Assembly: GCA_016098155.1 (NCBI GenBank)
Contig: JAAAJB010000024.1
Location: 1-64,000, forward strand
Source of the DNA: Actinomortierella ambigua
Taxonomy: Eukaryota > Mortierellomycota > Mortierellomycetes > Mortierellales > Mortierellaceae
DNA: 64,000 bases
Direction of reading: 5' to 3'
Under the pieces are notes generated by a model. The model had not been told where the DNA came from, made no database searches, and saw nothing but the letters and a program-made list of their open reading frames with translations. Positions 46,095 to 56,324 of this stretch are shown here, piece by piece (position 1 is the stretch's first letter; each line of letters opens with the position of its first letter). The translations under genes were made by a program, and so were the position numbers.

Positions 46095-47302
46095 TTAAAA
46101 GGCGCCAAATAGGTCACCACGCGACACAAACAAAACAAATAAACATGAACAGGCTGCAGTCGAACTCATAGTATGTCCAATGAATTTGCCATATGCTCGA
46201 GGTAGAGACTATCACTCAGTTCAAACCAATGGTTGAGTTTCCTAATTTCCCGACAACAAGAGAAGGGCTCGAGGCTGTTCTGCACGAACTACCGAATAAT
46301 ATGATTGTTTTTTTTTTGTGCCAACACCTCCACTCAAAATTTCGGTTGCGTTGGTTCGTTTTGCTATCGGTGGAACTGGAGCTAGTGTTGGCCAGCTGCA
46401 GGCCACTTTTGACATTGGCTAGGGGCACTGTGAAACCCTACACCCATCACGCCATGGAGGCATTGGGGGACAGCATACTTGTGGGTTTCCTGACGCTGTA
46501 TGTAGGAGAACCGAACTATCACAGGTCATGAGAAAGAGGGGGTGGGGGTTTTCAGGCTGCCTCGGCTTCATTGACGGCCCCACGGTGCCTTTCTGCTGGT
46601 AGAGATGGCGAGATTTGAGTCGATCGAAACAAAAGGCATAGAACGGCTGTATGATTAAAACGACAAAGGTCAGTCGAAGTAGCAACGACGGGTTGGTGAC
46701 TTTTTGGAAAGAATCTCAGTTGCCATTCAGGTGATCTGTGATGTCGATAAGTGCATCATCGCTCTCAGTCTTGGTTCTCCAGGTTGGTGCCACGATGCTA
46801 AGGTCTTCCAGCCCATGTCTTACTTTAAAATCCCGAGTGATTTCTTCTCACCGCGGGGCAGTACCTCCTGACTGACTCGGCATATAGGCTCTCTACCGCC
46901 GTCATGCCGCCATGCACGGCGCTTGCATCGAACAGCAGCGAGAACGGGTAGTTCAACTGCTGTAATGCCAGGTCCTGTGTGAGGTTGAGCATCGCATTGG
47001 CGTGCTGGAAAGTCGATGAAGATCATTACGCGATCTGCGACAGCAGATACGACCACAAAAGGGCATGCGTATTTTTACCCAATAGTTGGGTGGTAGGGTG
47101 CGCTGTCCTGCACAATTTATTTGTGGGGCTCGAAGATGCGTGGGAGGAAATGTATCTCGACGGCGATAACGATTTCAGCGACCAAGTTGGACTCGCATCA
47201 ACTACGCTCCCAGCATACAACCTTCGAGAAGCATTGAAGAAGACCACCGTGGAGACCAGATATCGTCAGGGTAAATTAAAAATAATCATGTGTCAACAGT
47301 GA
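46095..47302 (+). pseudogene. PIF/Harbinger-type transposase relic 4 (most complete)
   Basis: Nearly full-length DDE_Tnp_4-like transposase in several frames. Readable parts in order are VEFPNFPTTREGLEAVLHEL, GTGASVGQLQATFDIG and GTVKPYTHHAMEALGD, a decayed FIDG region near 46565-46580, SLGSPG, and the open C-terminal frame 46979-47302 with DHKRACVFLPNSWVVGC, VLHNLFVGLEDAWEEMYLDG and REALKKTTVETRYRQGKL. Frameshifts and stops before 46979 disable it. It is convergent with the Myb-like gene, leaving 11 bp between the stop codons. Confidence 0.75.
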
Positions 47303-47313
47303 ACTTCTTTTTA

Positions 47314-48478
47314 TTATTTCTTTTCGAGACGCGCTATTATTTCATCTACCTCCTCCGTTGACAGCCCTTGTTCTCTTGCCTGAAGGTACAACCGTAACAT
47401 CATTTCCTTGTACTTGAGCCTCAATTCTTTGTCCTTGAGCTCCAGTTCCCTGCTATTGAGCTCCAACTTCTGTTCTGCTATGCTCTTTTGGGCTGCAGTG
47501 AAAAAAAAAAGAGAGAAAGAGAGACATTAGTCAGTCTGAGGGTATTATGGATCGTAAGATGTTGTGCTCAACAGCTTGAAAGTTCCTACCGCTGATTCTA
47601 TCCTTCAAGTAGTTCTCGAGAGCTGCCGCAAAGGAACTACGTCTTGTCGCTTTGGGAGATACAGGCCGTGGCGACACAAGCTTCTCGTGTGCATCTGTTC
47701 CTCGCGAACGCTCGGAGGACATAGATGCAGAGTTGTCCGCTGCTGCCCGCTTTTGGCGCTGCGCACCAGCGTCGTTGCTAATTCGGACTGCATCGCCTTC
47801 TTCAATCTCTGCTTGTGTGGCCTCGATACCTCTCTCGACGTCGCCATCAAAGTATTCATCTCCATGGTGGCCCTCATGACAATCATCGTCATCTATGTAA
47901 TGTGCTAGATCACGGCCCTCATCGCTTCTGTCAGCGTCAACCTCGCTCTGATCGGCATCCTCGTCGCCGTACTCGTCACCCTCTTCTGCAATCAGCCGCT
48001 GGCGGCACTCAGTCACCGCACTTGGAGAGGAGACCAGACTGTCTTCATCCAATGGAGAAGCATTATTTATTCCGTGGCCAAAGAGCGCATCGAACCGATC
48101 AAAGTGCGGGACAAAAGTATTCAACTTTTGTTGAGTCGACGTGATGCCCTTTTTTCGGTCTGCATCCGTGAGACCCCAGGCGACGTGCGTCCCGTTGTTC
48201 TTGATCTCCAGATAGGTTCTTCTGATGCGACTGAACCGCTCCATTATGGACTTTCCAGTCAGTGACAGTCTGCCCTTGTTTCTCTTGTTGACCAAGGTAG
48301 CCAGATTTTGCCATGCTATATTGGCTGTAGTGGCGGGTTTGCCTGGAGCTGTCTTGTCGGTTGCGCCATAAACATAGGCAAAGTTGGTAGGGTTCTTCAG
48401 CCACGTCAGTATGTATGCAATCTCGTCGTGAGTAAGGCGCTTCTTCGAGGCGCGTAGTGTTGATGCGTTGGTGTTCAT
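47314..48478 (-). CDS. Myb/SANT-like accessory protein of a PIF/Harbinger transposon
   Basis: Two exons, 48478-47590 and 47492-47314, joined in phase (G|CC), 355 residues. The N-terminal domain (LTHDEIAYILTWLKNPTNFA through GKSIMERFSRIRRTYLEIKN) resembles the trihelix Myb/SANT-like DNA-binding proteins that accompany Harbinger transposases. An acidic Asp/Glu region, a Ser-rich region with RRSSFAAALENYLKDR and a C-terminal coiled coil (AEQKLELNSRELELKDKELR) follow. The frame is open further upstream to 48853, but MNTNAST at 48478 is the natural start. Unlike the adjacent transposase it shows no break, so it may still be expressed. Confidence 0.7.
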
Positions 48479-49372
48479 GTTGCATGTCAATGGAAATGAG
48501 ATGGAATGACGAGATTGTAGAGTTTCACCCTGCTTGTATGATACTATTCTTCTGCAGAGAAGGGGTGTTGCACTACTTGGTCGATTCAGCCTGTGCGACG
48601 GCCAAACTCGACCTAGAATGCTCTCGAACACATGCAGCCGTCGCCACCGGCTACACCTGAAATCAATATGTACGTAGTGGTTCCACTTTTCGCGATTTCT
48701 CGCGACTCTCTCTCTCTCTTTCTCTCTTCTCATCTCGAGCCACTTCACGGAGACGAGAGTAGAAGTTTTTCTCCTTAGCGGTGCCACCTCTATTTCCTTC
48801 CATGCCCCCAGTTGATAAAAGAGGGTTAGGGTTGTTCCTTCACAAGGATACATTATCTATTACACACGCTCCATGGGATGCACTGCGATGTATTGCTGAG
48901 GTGCCGCGCGAGCAGCACCACCTCGTCGCAAACCACGCCCCCCAAGACTCTGTCAGCCACCCGAACGACTGCGTGCTACCACTCTCCCCTTCCCCCTTAC
49001 CTGGAGCGTTGCACGGGTGAATGGATCAACGAGAGGGGCGTGGGGCATGAAAGTGTTTCGTCATCGTTGGCTCGATCTGGTTCATCGAAGCTGTCGTACT
49101 TCGCAAGGCGAGGCTCGGGCACTACCTTCGTAGCATTAGTGCAAAAGAGACACGACAACGTAAGCGTGGACATGAGTGGACCCTGCAGGTAACACATGGT
49201 TGTACAAAGTTAAACACGTGTTTCGAGGAACATGGTGAACGAAAGAAAAAAAGAGACCCTGTGGATCCAATCGACACGGAATTGGAGGGGGATGGGGGGG
49301 GGGAAGGATCATCGAATAATTACACACGCGTGCTTTATAGTATCTGATGGCGAGAGAGAGAGTTTTTTTTTT
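48479..49372. other. Intergenic region
   Basis: About 890 bp between the Myb-like gene start and the DUF2985 gene stop. Contains a CT-rich run (about 48705-48730) and short ORFs without motifs. The right end of the Harbinger element should lie here, but no terminal inverted repeat could be identified by eye. Confidence 0.4.
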
Positions 49373-51454
49373 TCATTTTTGTGGGTGGGCATCAATCACT
49401 TCTTGAATCGCCTCCTCCGTCGAGGCGACGACGCGCACCTTGCTGAGCCGCCTTTCGTGCAAGAAGATCACAATCGTCGGTATCAGTGCTGTCAGGCAGC
49501 CCGATGCAACACCGGCGCCGACAACAGCCACTGGTCGCGTCGAATAGTGCCACCCCCACATGAACCCACACAACACCTCCTGGATCATCGAGTTCAAGTT
49601 GAAGCTGAGCAGGATGAGGCAAGCCTTTGATGCCCGCATCTGCAGCTGCTTGGTCGGCGACTGGATGAGCTTCATCCTGTTGGGCGATGTCGATGACGAC
49701 GACGACAACGACGACAACGGCGCTGCTCTTCCCTTTTCGTCTCTCTTGGTTGAAGACGAGGACGAGGATGACGATGACGACGACAAAAACGACTGGCATG
49801 CTGCCATGAAATCCACGGGCTCCACACCTACAGGCATCTTATACGTGTACCATGGCCATGACTGCTGAAGCCGAGCCTTTCGCTCCACCAACCCACGCTG
49901 CCGCTCGTCGAGCCATGCGACTTGTTCCGGTGTCAGGGGCAAGGGCTCAAGGCAGACAATGGGTTCCGTCGTTTCTTGCCCACTACCACCACCACCACTG
50001 CTACTGCTACTGGTGTCATTGTCATTGTTGTAACGGTCGTGCCCTTCCTCTTCCACCAGTGTGGTCGTGGCCGAAATCTCCAGTGTCTCTCTCTTTTCCT
50101 TCTCCTTCTCTTGCAAGGCACCGCCGCCATTCAGCGGCCGATCCTTGTGTGAAAGCAGCGCTTCGCTGGTCTCCCGGACGACATAGGTCGGTCGTCTTTG
50201 AAACGACCCTCTTGCAGGCCGATCGCCACTGCCGCTGTGTCTACCACCGGGTGACGTTCCCACTGCTGCTGCTGTTGTTGTTGTTGCCCCTGTTGCTCCC
50301 GCCGCGCCAGCTGATGTAGTATCGATGATGGTATTGTCGACATGGCCGTCCTTCATGGTCATGGTACGCGTCCTGGCGCGTGTTCGTGTCGACCGCCGCC
50401 CCACGTTCGACTGCGTACGAATGGATGTGGATAATGACAGAGGAGTTGATGGTTCAGTAGTAGGTGTCGTGGTAGTGGAGGAGGTGGTGGTGGTGGCATT
50501 GCCGTCATCGGCAAAGGCGCCAAGAGTCGGCCCTTGGTCTGGGTTTATGGTGGGGGTCAGGGGCAAGTAAGAGAGCACACAGGAGCGGACGACGCGCTGA
50601 GTCTCGTGGGCGAGGAGGTTGTCCAGTTCTTGCTCAGGAATGTCGATTTGCAGCGTTGTTGTTGTGGGTTGACGTGACAATGACGGGGGTGCTGCTGCTG
50701 TAGCTTGAGGCTGTTGTTGTTGTTGTTGTGGGGATGGCTGTTGTCGCAAGCTATCATCCTCGTTAGGCTCTTGATTGGGACTGGTGGAGTAATAGGGGGT
50801 GCTGGTGCTGGTGTTTGTGTTTGTGTAAGAGGGCGCTAAAGTTGGCTCGCCGTCGTGTCCTTGGGGCGAAACCTTAATCGTGGTTGCTTCGTCCATCCTT
50901 GTAGGGGTGTCATGGGCAGCAGCAGCGGCAGCAGTAGCTCGGTCATGACCGTATTCTGGAAAGGCATTGAAGTAGTCGATCATCTCTAGCAGCTCTTCCT
51001 CCGACTCTTTGAGCGTGCGGCGACAAGTGGTGGTGGCGACACCCTCATGCTCTTCCTGGCCCAATCTTGCCTGGTGGTGCTGTTCCAGAAATAAGCTCAA
51101 GAACTGCGTGCGGATCCCCTTCTCTCGCCTCCAGATCGCCAGGGCGCGCACCAGGCCCATGAATCGCTTTGGGTGCACAGGGACAGCGGCAATAGTGAAG
51201 ATGCCGTTGATGGTCTGACCACAAATCTCGATCCACAACCCCTGCTGCTCGGAACCGCCCTTGAGCTGTACGGCCTTGGAGAGCAGCAGCACCAAGAAGG
51301 CACCCCAGACGACGACGTTGAGAGCTAGGAAGAAGACAAGAAAGTTGACGGGCGACTGGACAATGGTCTTGGCGCCGTCTCTGAGATGCCTTTTCCAGTG
51401 TGTGTTACGAATCCATGTCCGCAGAGAAATGGATGAGGAAGTCTTCTTCTTCAT
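49373..51454 (-). CDS. DUF2985-type integral membrane protein
   Basis: Single-exon gene of 693 residues. After a basic N-terminus comes a membrane segment (about residues 36-62, FLVFFLALNVVVWGAFLVLL), then GLWIEICGQTINGIFTIAAV and PVHPKRFMGLVRAL, which fit the DUF2985 signature of fungal membrane proteins. The middle 350 residues are Ser/Thr/Gln/Ala-rich low complexity. A conserved C-terminal part with KMPVGVEPVDFM, ACLILLSFNLNSMIQEVLCG and a last membrane segment (VAVVGAGVASGCLTALIPTI) closes the protein. Function is unknown in the family. The split of the domain by a large disordered insertion is typical of fungal members. Confidence 0.65.
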   Translation of the reverse strand: MKKKTSSSISLRTWIRNTHWKRHLRDGAKTIVQSPVNFLVFFLALNVVVWGAFLVLLLSKAVQLKGGSEQQGLWIEICGQTINGIFTIAAVPVHPKRFMGLVRALAIWRREKGIRTQFLSLFLEQHHQARLGQEEHEGVATTTCRRTLKESEEELLEMIDYFNAFPEYGHDRATAAAAAAHDTPTRMDEATTIKVSPQGHDGEPTLAPSYTNTNTSTSTPYYSTSPNQEPNEDDSLRQQPSPQQQQQQPQATAAAPPSLSRQPTTTTLQIDIPEQELDNLLAHETQRVVRSCVLSYLPLTPTINPDQGPTLGAFADDGNATTTTSSTTTTPTTEPSTPLSLSTSIRTQSNVGRRSTRTRARTRTMTMKDGHVDNTIIDTTSAGAAGATGATTTTAAAVGTSPGGRHSGSGDRPARGSFQRRPTYVVRETSEALLSHKDRPLNGGGALQEKEKEKRETLEISATTTLVEEEGHDRYNNDNDTSSSSSGGGGSGQETTEPIVCLEPLPLTPEQVAWLDERQRGLVERKARLQQSWPWYTYKMPVGVEPVDFMAACQSFLSSSSSSSSSSSTKRDEKGRAAPLSSLSSSSSTSPNRMKLIQSPTKQLQMRASKACLILLSFNLNSMIQEVLCGFMWGWHYSTRPVAVVGAGVASGCLTALIPTIVIFLHERRLSKVRVVASTEEAIQEVIDAHPQK

Positions 51455-51923
51455 TCTCCCACGTTGATGCTAGAAATGTGTTGTATATGAGGAATGAGGG
51501 GAGGACAAGGGGGGGGGGGAAGTATCGAAGATATTGGCGGGAAGGAGGAGTGAGGAGTGAAGAGCGAGGATATTGAGAGCAGAGGAAGGGGGAAGGGGAG
51601 GGAGGTGACTGGGGGAAGAGAGCGAAGAGTGAGGATAGCGGGAGGCAATGCTCCTTAGAACCAAGCAAATAAGAAGAAGAAGAAGGAGAAATATGAAGTT
51701 TTTATTTCTCACAAGATACGATGCGCGCGGAGGGGAGAAACTTGAAGACAGTGCATGGCGGGATACACGGCTCTCCTCCTCTCTCTTTATCCCTCGTAAG
51801 AACAGCCAGGTGTGGCTGTATTCAACGCCAAGCCTCATTCATACAACAGCGCCAGCCTGCTTCCGTAAGAATGATTGCTACAACAACTTCATACAGTACG
51901 TACTGCACAATAGTATATCGCGT
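51455..51923. other. Intergenic region
   Basis: About 470 bp between the DUF2985 gene start and the NDUFAF6 stop, purine-rich on the plus strand near the DUF2985 start. ORFs here look like chance. Nothing else is seen. Confidence 0.45.
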
Positions 51924-53472
51924 CTATTCCGCATCGTCGTAGGGCCCAAAGGGCTCGTTCTTCCGCCATCGGTACCACATCTTTGCCGGGAGAAACCACT
52001 CGCGCTGCATCAATGAAGGCGCGAGTGGGTTAAAGTCCTCCTTCTCCAGCCGCTGCAAGAAGCTCTCTGTCGGAATGCCTGCCATCATCACTGGTAATGC
52101 CTCGCGAGGCAGCGATTTGCAAAACGACTTTGCTGTCGCGAGGTGGATGTGAGCTGCTGTCGCCACTTCCAGTGTAGCATCCTGTAACGCGGTGGTGACT
52201 GTTGGGTTGCGGAAGAGCGCCTCTTGAGAGATCCCGTGCTAGATCAACGAAGCGAGCCGTTTATCGTCGGTGAGTCAAAGGCGTTCATAGAAAGAGCGGA
52301 GAGAAGATACATGTGCGCGGTACATCGAGTGGGATAGAGTGGCGACGCGCTCTTAATAGGCAACAGGTTCTCCTTTCCCTTTCCTTCACTTCCGACCCTT
52401 ACCTTGGCAGTAATCTCCGCTGGAATAATCATCCGGTTTTGCAACATATGGAAATGAAAGGCGCGAAGAAGCGTGGCAATGCCCATGGCCTTGCCTAGAT
52501 GGCTGGCCGCGTGGTCAGCCTCAAGCGACCGGACGCCAACAGACTCGAGCTGCAAATAGAACAGAGACCCTAATGTGTTTTCGCTATACGTCTCCATCTC
52601 AGCCAACGTCATAAACTGAGGATCGCTGAGGTTACGCTCACGTTCTGTGATCATTCGTTTCAGCCAGATCGTCGATAGCTGTTTGTTGGGATCCTTTTCT
52701 TCCTGAACGGCGTATGCCAGAGCCAATGCTGTTGGTTGTTGAGGAGGGTGACCCTAGAAGGAAATAAATAATAATAAAAAAAAAGGAGAATCAATATCTA
52801 CTATCCTTTGTCCCAGCATTCGGTGTCCTCTTCATGAACCGGGCCAGTACGCCAAGAGTCCCTGTCACTCGCATACCGAAAAGATCTTCTCCAAGTTGTC
52901 TCTCCAGAACTGCATGCGCATACGACCAATATCGGATCGACTAACGTGCTCGCGGATTGACGCCAACTCAATGTTGAATGCTCGTAGTGCCAGTTGCATT
53001 TGCTGCTCCTTTTTTGTCGGGAAAAACTGTGTACTCAGGAAGCCCTCATAGTCTGCTTTCCTAAAAGTAAGAGAGAAAGAGAGAGCGACAATGAGATATG
53101 ATGGAATCTGACTCGATTGATCCAACTGATCAGCATGAAGCTCACGGTCCTGTCGCCCCATCATCTCGTTAGTCAGTCATACCGAACAAGGTCGTGACAA
53201 TAGTTCATTGCTGCCAGCGGGCGTGGGATCTTTGGTTGCCCCTCCCTGCTTTTTTGGGCTTTGCTGTTCCGCCTGGACGCTGTTTGGTTGATTGGGGCAG
53301 CACCTGCAAACGGTGACTGGCGCTGTTGTTCCTGATTGTGGTGATGGTGGTCGTGATCATGGCTACATCCCTCATGGTGTACATGGTGGCTATGCCTCCG
53401 AAGTTGTGCTGTCGAGGCGGCAGATATGCATCGAGCCCGAATGAAGAGTCTTGTTGGCGATGTTGCAAGCAT
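51924..53472 (-). CDS. NDUFAF6: NDUFAF6 homologue, complex I assembly factor (phytoene/squalene synthase fold)
   Basis: Needed in animals for assembly of mitochondrial complex I, specifically ND1 biogenesis. Four exons: 53472-53183, 53060-52877, 52753-52403 and 52238-51924, all phases closing, 379 residues. The N-terminus is basic with a His-rich stretch and looks like a mitochondrial targeting sequence. Family segments are MNYCHDLVR and YEGFLSTQFFP, ALRAFNIELASIREHVS, IGRMRMQFWRDNLEKIF, ENTLGSLFYLQLESVGV, ASHLGKAMGIATLLRAFHFH and ALPVMMAGIPTESFLQRLEK. As in other NDUFAF6 proteins, the DxxxD motifs of active prenyl synthases are not conserved. Presence of this gene implies the fungus keeps respiratory complex I. 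Confidence 0.9.
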
Positions 53473-54002
53473 GGCTGATCTGAATGGACGATTGAGAGAA
53501 ACGGAGCAACTGCCCGGAACTTTGTTTAAGCTTCGAGATTCCAGTCCTTGCGGCTGAAAGCCTCCGACTGGGGCTGCTACGAAAACAGGCCCTGCTGATT
53601 CAGGACGTTGTTCGCATTACATTGCTGTTGTGTTTCATGTGTTAGACGCTTGAAGCGACTGCACGGGAGAATGGACCATTGAGCGCGACCTTGGTCCTCC
53701 CTCTTCATGATCAACATTGCCGACAAAAGAATACCGTCGCGGACGACTGGAGTATGATTCTCCCCTCACACCATCACGGAGAGCTCTTGCAGTACATGCT
53801 CCAATAGACCTTCCTTGCCTAGATCTCCCCCCCTCTCTCTCTCGTGGTATCAAGCATCCAACATTTGCATCCAGTCAAAGTCGAAACAAAGCTTACTTGT
53901 TGTTCGAATAGTGAGGTGTTTGTGTACAAGTACAAGCTAAGCAAAACGGAATGCATTCGTTCAAGTCAACGACACCCTCCCCTACCATCTCCAGTTGAGC
54001 GA
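53473..54002. other. Intergenic region
   Basis: 530 bp between the NDUFAF6 start and the stop of the kinase segment upstream. Short ORFs with no motif; likely NDUFAF6 promoter. Confidence 0.45.
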
Positions 54003-54779
54003 TCATGCCGAGGACATGGATCTCACGAGAGAATTCAAATTCTCTGTCTCCTCGAGTAGCTCGGCCTTGTCCTCTGTGAAGTGGGAGAGCCCAAAGTCCA
54101 CAAAGTAAAACTTAGCGTTTGAGCCATGGTTTTGCATGACGATATTCTCGGGTCGGATGTCGCCATGCAATACGCCCAACTCATGGATAGCAGACATCGC
54201 CTCCTGGATCTTGACCTGAGCAGAGTCATCCAATAGATCCTGGTTGACGTCTGTTCCAACAAACTCGGTCACAAGTACCATCTCCACACCATCGGCGACG
54301 CCAGCAAGCAGGAGCTTTGGTATGTATCGCCCCTGGAGTGTTTGCAACTTTTGGTAAACGCTCGCCTCATTCTTGAGCTCCTCAGCAACCGAGCCTTCAT
54401 TCCAGACATCGCACTTCTTGAGTACAACATCACGGCCTTGCCACCGCGCCTTATAGGTTTGTGCGCGTTCACCGTGCGAGATTAGCTCCATCTCCTCAAG
54501 GTCCGGAAGAGTCACTCGATCCACAGTCCCGGATGTCTTTGAAGATTTTGATCTAGAAGACCCAAGACTAGTAGATTTCACCTTGGTCATTGACTTGGAC
54601 ACACCATTTCATAACCAAAGTAGGATGTAGTGGATGTAGTAAACTTACACACGTGAGGTGATGTTTTTAAGTGGATGCCTCTTTGTCTTGTCTGATCTGG
54701 CGTCTCGCCTCCGTTTGTCATTCCGTCGTTCATCTTTCAACATTTGATCCTTGGCTTTGTCGTTCGGTGGGTCCAGGGG
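54003..54779 (-). CDS. Protein kinase-like C-terminal segment of a Crinkler, downstream of an in-frame stop
   Basis: Two segments: a basic, charged linker at 54779 to about 54651, then, after a short GT-AG intron, 54593-54003. The second holds a compact kinase: YKARWQGRDVVLKKC with the ATP-binding Lys, HGDIRPENI (catalytic Asp, His-Gly-Asp in place of His-Arg-Asp) and VDFGLSHF. It ends soon after the DFG segment, so the C-lobe is short, as in several Crinkler kinases. It is in the same frame as the nuclease-like gene upstream and separated from it only by a TAG codon. It may be expressed as part of that protein through an undetected splice, or may be silent. Confidence 0.55.
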
Positions 54780-55900
54780 CTAGGGATCATTGTTTGCTTC
54801 TCGAATGAACCACAGGTAGTATTGCAGGAGAGAAGGTTCCCTGCTGTCAAAGGCAATCGCAGGTGATATCATGAGATCGTTCGTACCAAGATTACCTCGC
54901 TTCATGAACCATGTCTGTTCATAAGTTGACAAAATGCCATATCGGTATCCATTCAGCCGCATATATCCATAAATTTGGTTGACTGGACCCAATACGCCTC
55001 CTGTATCCCCAGACTGGTCCTGTGCCAGATAGTCTTGCACCAAGTTCTCCGACCGCAAGATGACAGGCCGCTTGATCTCGATGGGGAATAGCACCGACTC
55101 CGCCAAATCTGGATCACCGCCCGCTTTCAGACAGACTAGGTCAGGTTTGCCATGCCTGAGCGACATAACTTGAATGGTCTCCGCAAAAGGAGGCAAGACA
55201 CTGACGGATCCGAGGTCGTACTTGAAGAGCTGCTGAAGCTCTGACTCCGGTCGAAACGACCGCCTTTCCATGAACCGCGGACGTCGATATCGAGGGGTTG
55301 AGTTCAGGTTCATGTTACGAACAAAGTCCAAGATATCCCAGGGCCGCGGTGATGCTTTCAAGGAATACGCGTTGGAGGTTGAATCCTGTCCAGCGCACCC
55401 TTCTTGTTGTTTCCCAACGATGGCATCGAGTACGCACTGCAAGAAAACGAGCTCCGAAATAAGATCTAAGATGATGCGCAGAAACGTTTAGAGGTCTGAA
55501 TAAGCTTATATGCGCGGAGATCAAAGCTGATTCTGATGATCAATAAGTAAAGAGCGTCTCCACTACCTGGCGGAGGGCGCTGAACGAGGATGTGGATTGT
55601 CTGCGTAGGTGGTGGCTCACTGAAGACGTCGGCAATGTTTTCCGTCGGGATAAGCTCTCTTGGGGACTCAATCGCGCTCAGGAGAACGGGCTGATGCGTG
55701 TTGGCGGCAATGACAGGATGGGAGACATGCGAGAGAATGAGCTCATAAGAAGCAATATCGTCAAAACGAGGCGTCTTCTTGACCTTGATGAGATTCTTGA
55801 GATGGCCAATCGTCTTGTTTGACTCGATCTCGACAGGGAAGGCGTTGGAAGCAGGCTCTCCATCAACCAGACAAAACAGGGTAATGTGGTTGTCGGTCAT
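54780..55900 (-). CDS. Crinkler (CRN)-type protein with PD-(D/E)XK nuclease-like domain
   Basis: Exons 55900-55567 and 55465-54780, phase closing, 339 residues to a TAG stop. The N-terminal 110 residues are the ubiquitin-like Crinkler header (ITLFCLVDGEPASNAFPVEI, TIGHLKNLIK, KTPRFDDI). The C-terminal domain has GKPDLVC followed by FPIEIKRP, with VNQIYGYMRLNGYRYGIL after it, matching a PD-(D/E)XK nuclease pattern. Crinklers occur in oomycetes, chytrids and Mucoromycota; C-terminal nucleases and kinases are known for the family. An upstream in-frame ATG (56005) would add a hydrophobic 35-residue stretch, but the ATG at 55900 has the better context (ACACCATG) and fits the family start. Confidence 0.75.
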
Positions 55901-56005
55901 GGTGTTGTGAAGTACAGAATGGAGTGAAAAGAGGTGTGAAAGGGAGAAGAGGAGCGTGAGAAAGAAGAGAAATGACACTTCACCTTGGTGGCCAAATTCC
56001 CTCAT

Positions 56006-56324
56006 TTTAAATTTTCAGTGGGCACTCCGTCCACAGACACCCCAAATCCCACGACATCGCGTTGCTGTGCATAACTATCGAACGCGTTAGCGTCGCGCCA
56101 AGCGTCATTCCCTGGCAATCCATGTCTGGACACGACGTTCCATCCCTTAGCACAAACGACCGGATACATGTCCCGACCGGCAGACCACTGCCTGACACTG
56201 ACAGCGCCACCAGGTTTTCATGAAGGGATAACCAGGGGGACAAAAGTCTGTGGAAAAGTTGAATGGTGATACAGAGGTTGTCTATGGAATATATGTCTTT
56301 GTGAGGTCCTTGTGTTGCTTCCCA
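56006..56324. other. Intergenic region
   Basis: About 320 bp between the Crinkler leader and the GUP1 stop. It holds one short minus-strand ORF (56243-56007) with no motif. Confidence 0.45.

Noticed and set aside
48479..48853. In-frame N-terminal extension of the Myb-like protein
   Set aside because: No motif; the DNA-binding domain begins right after the ATG at 48478, the natural start.
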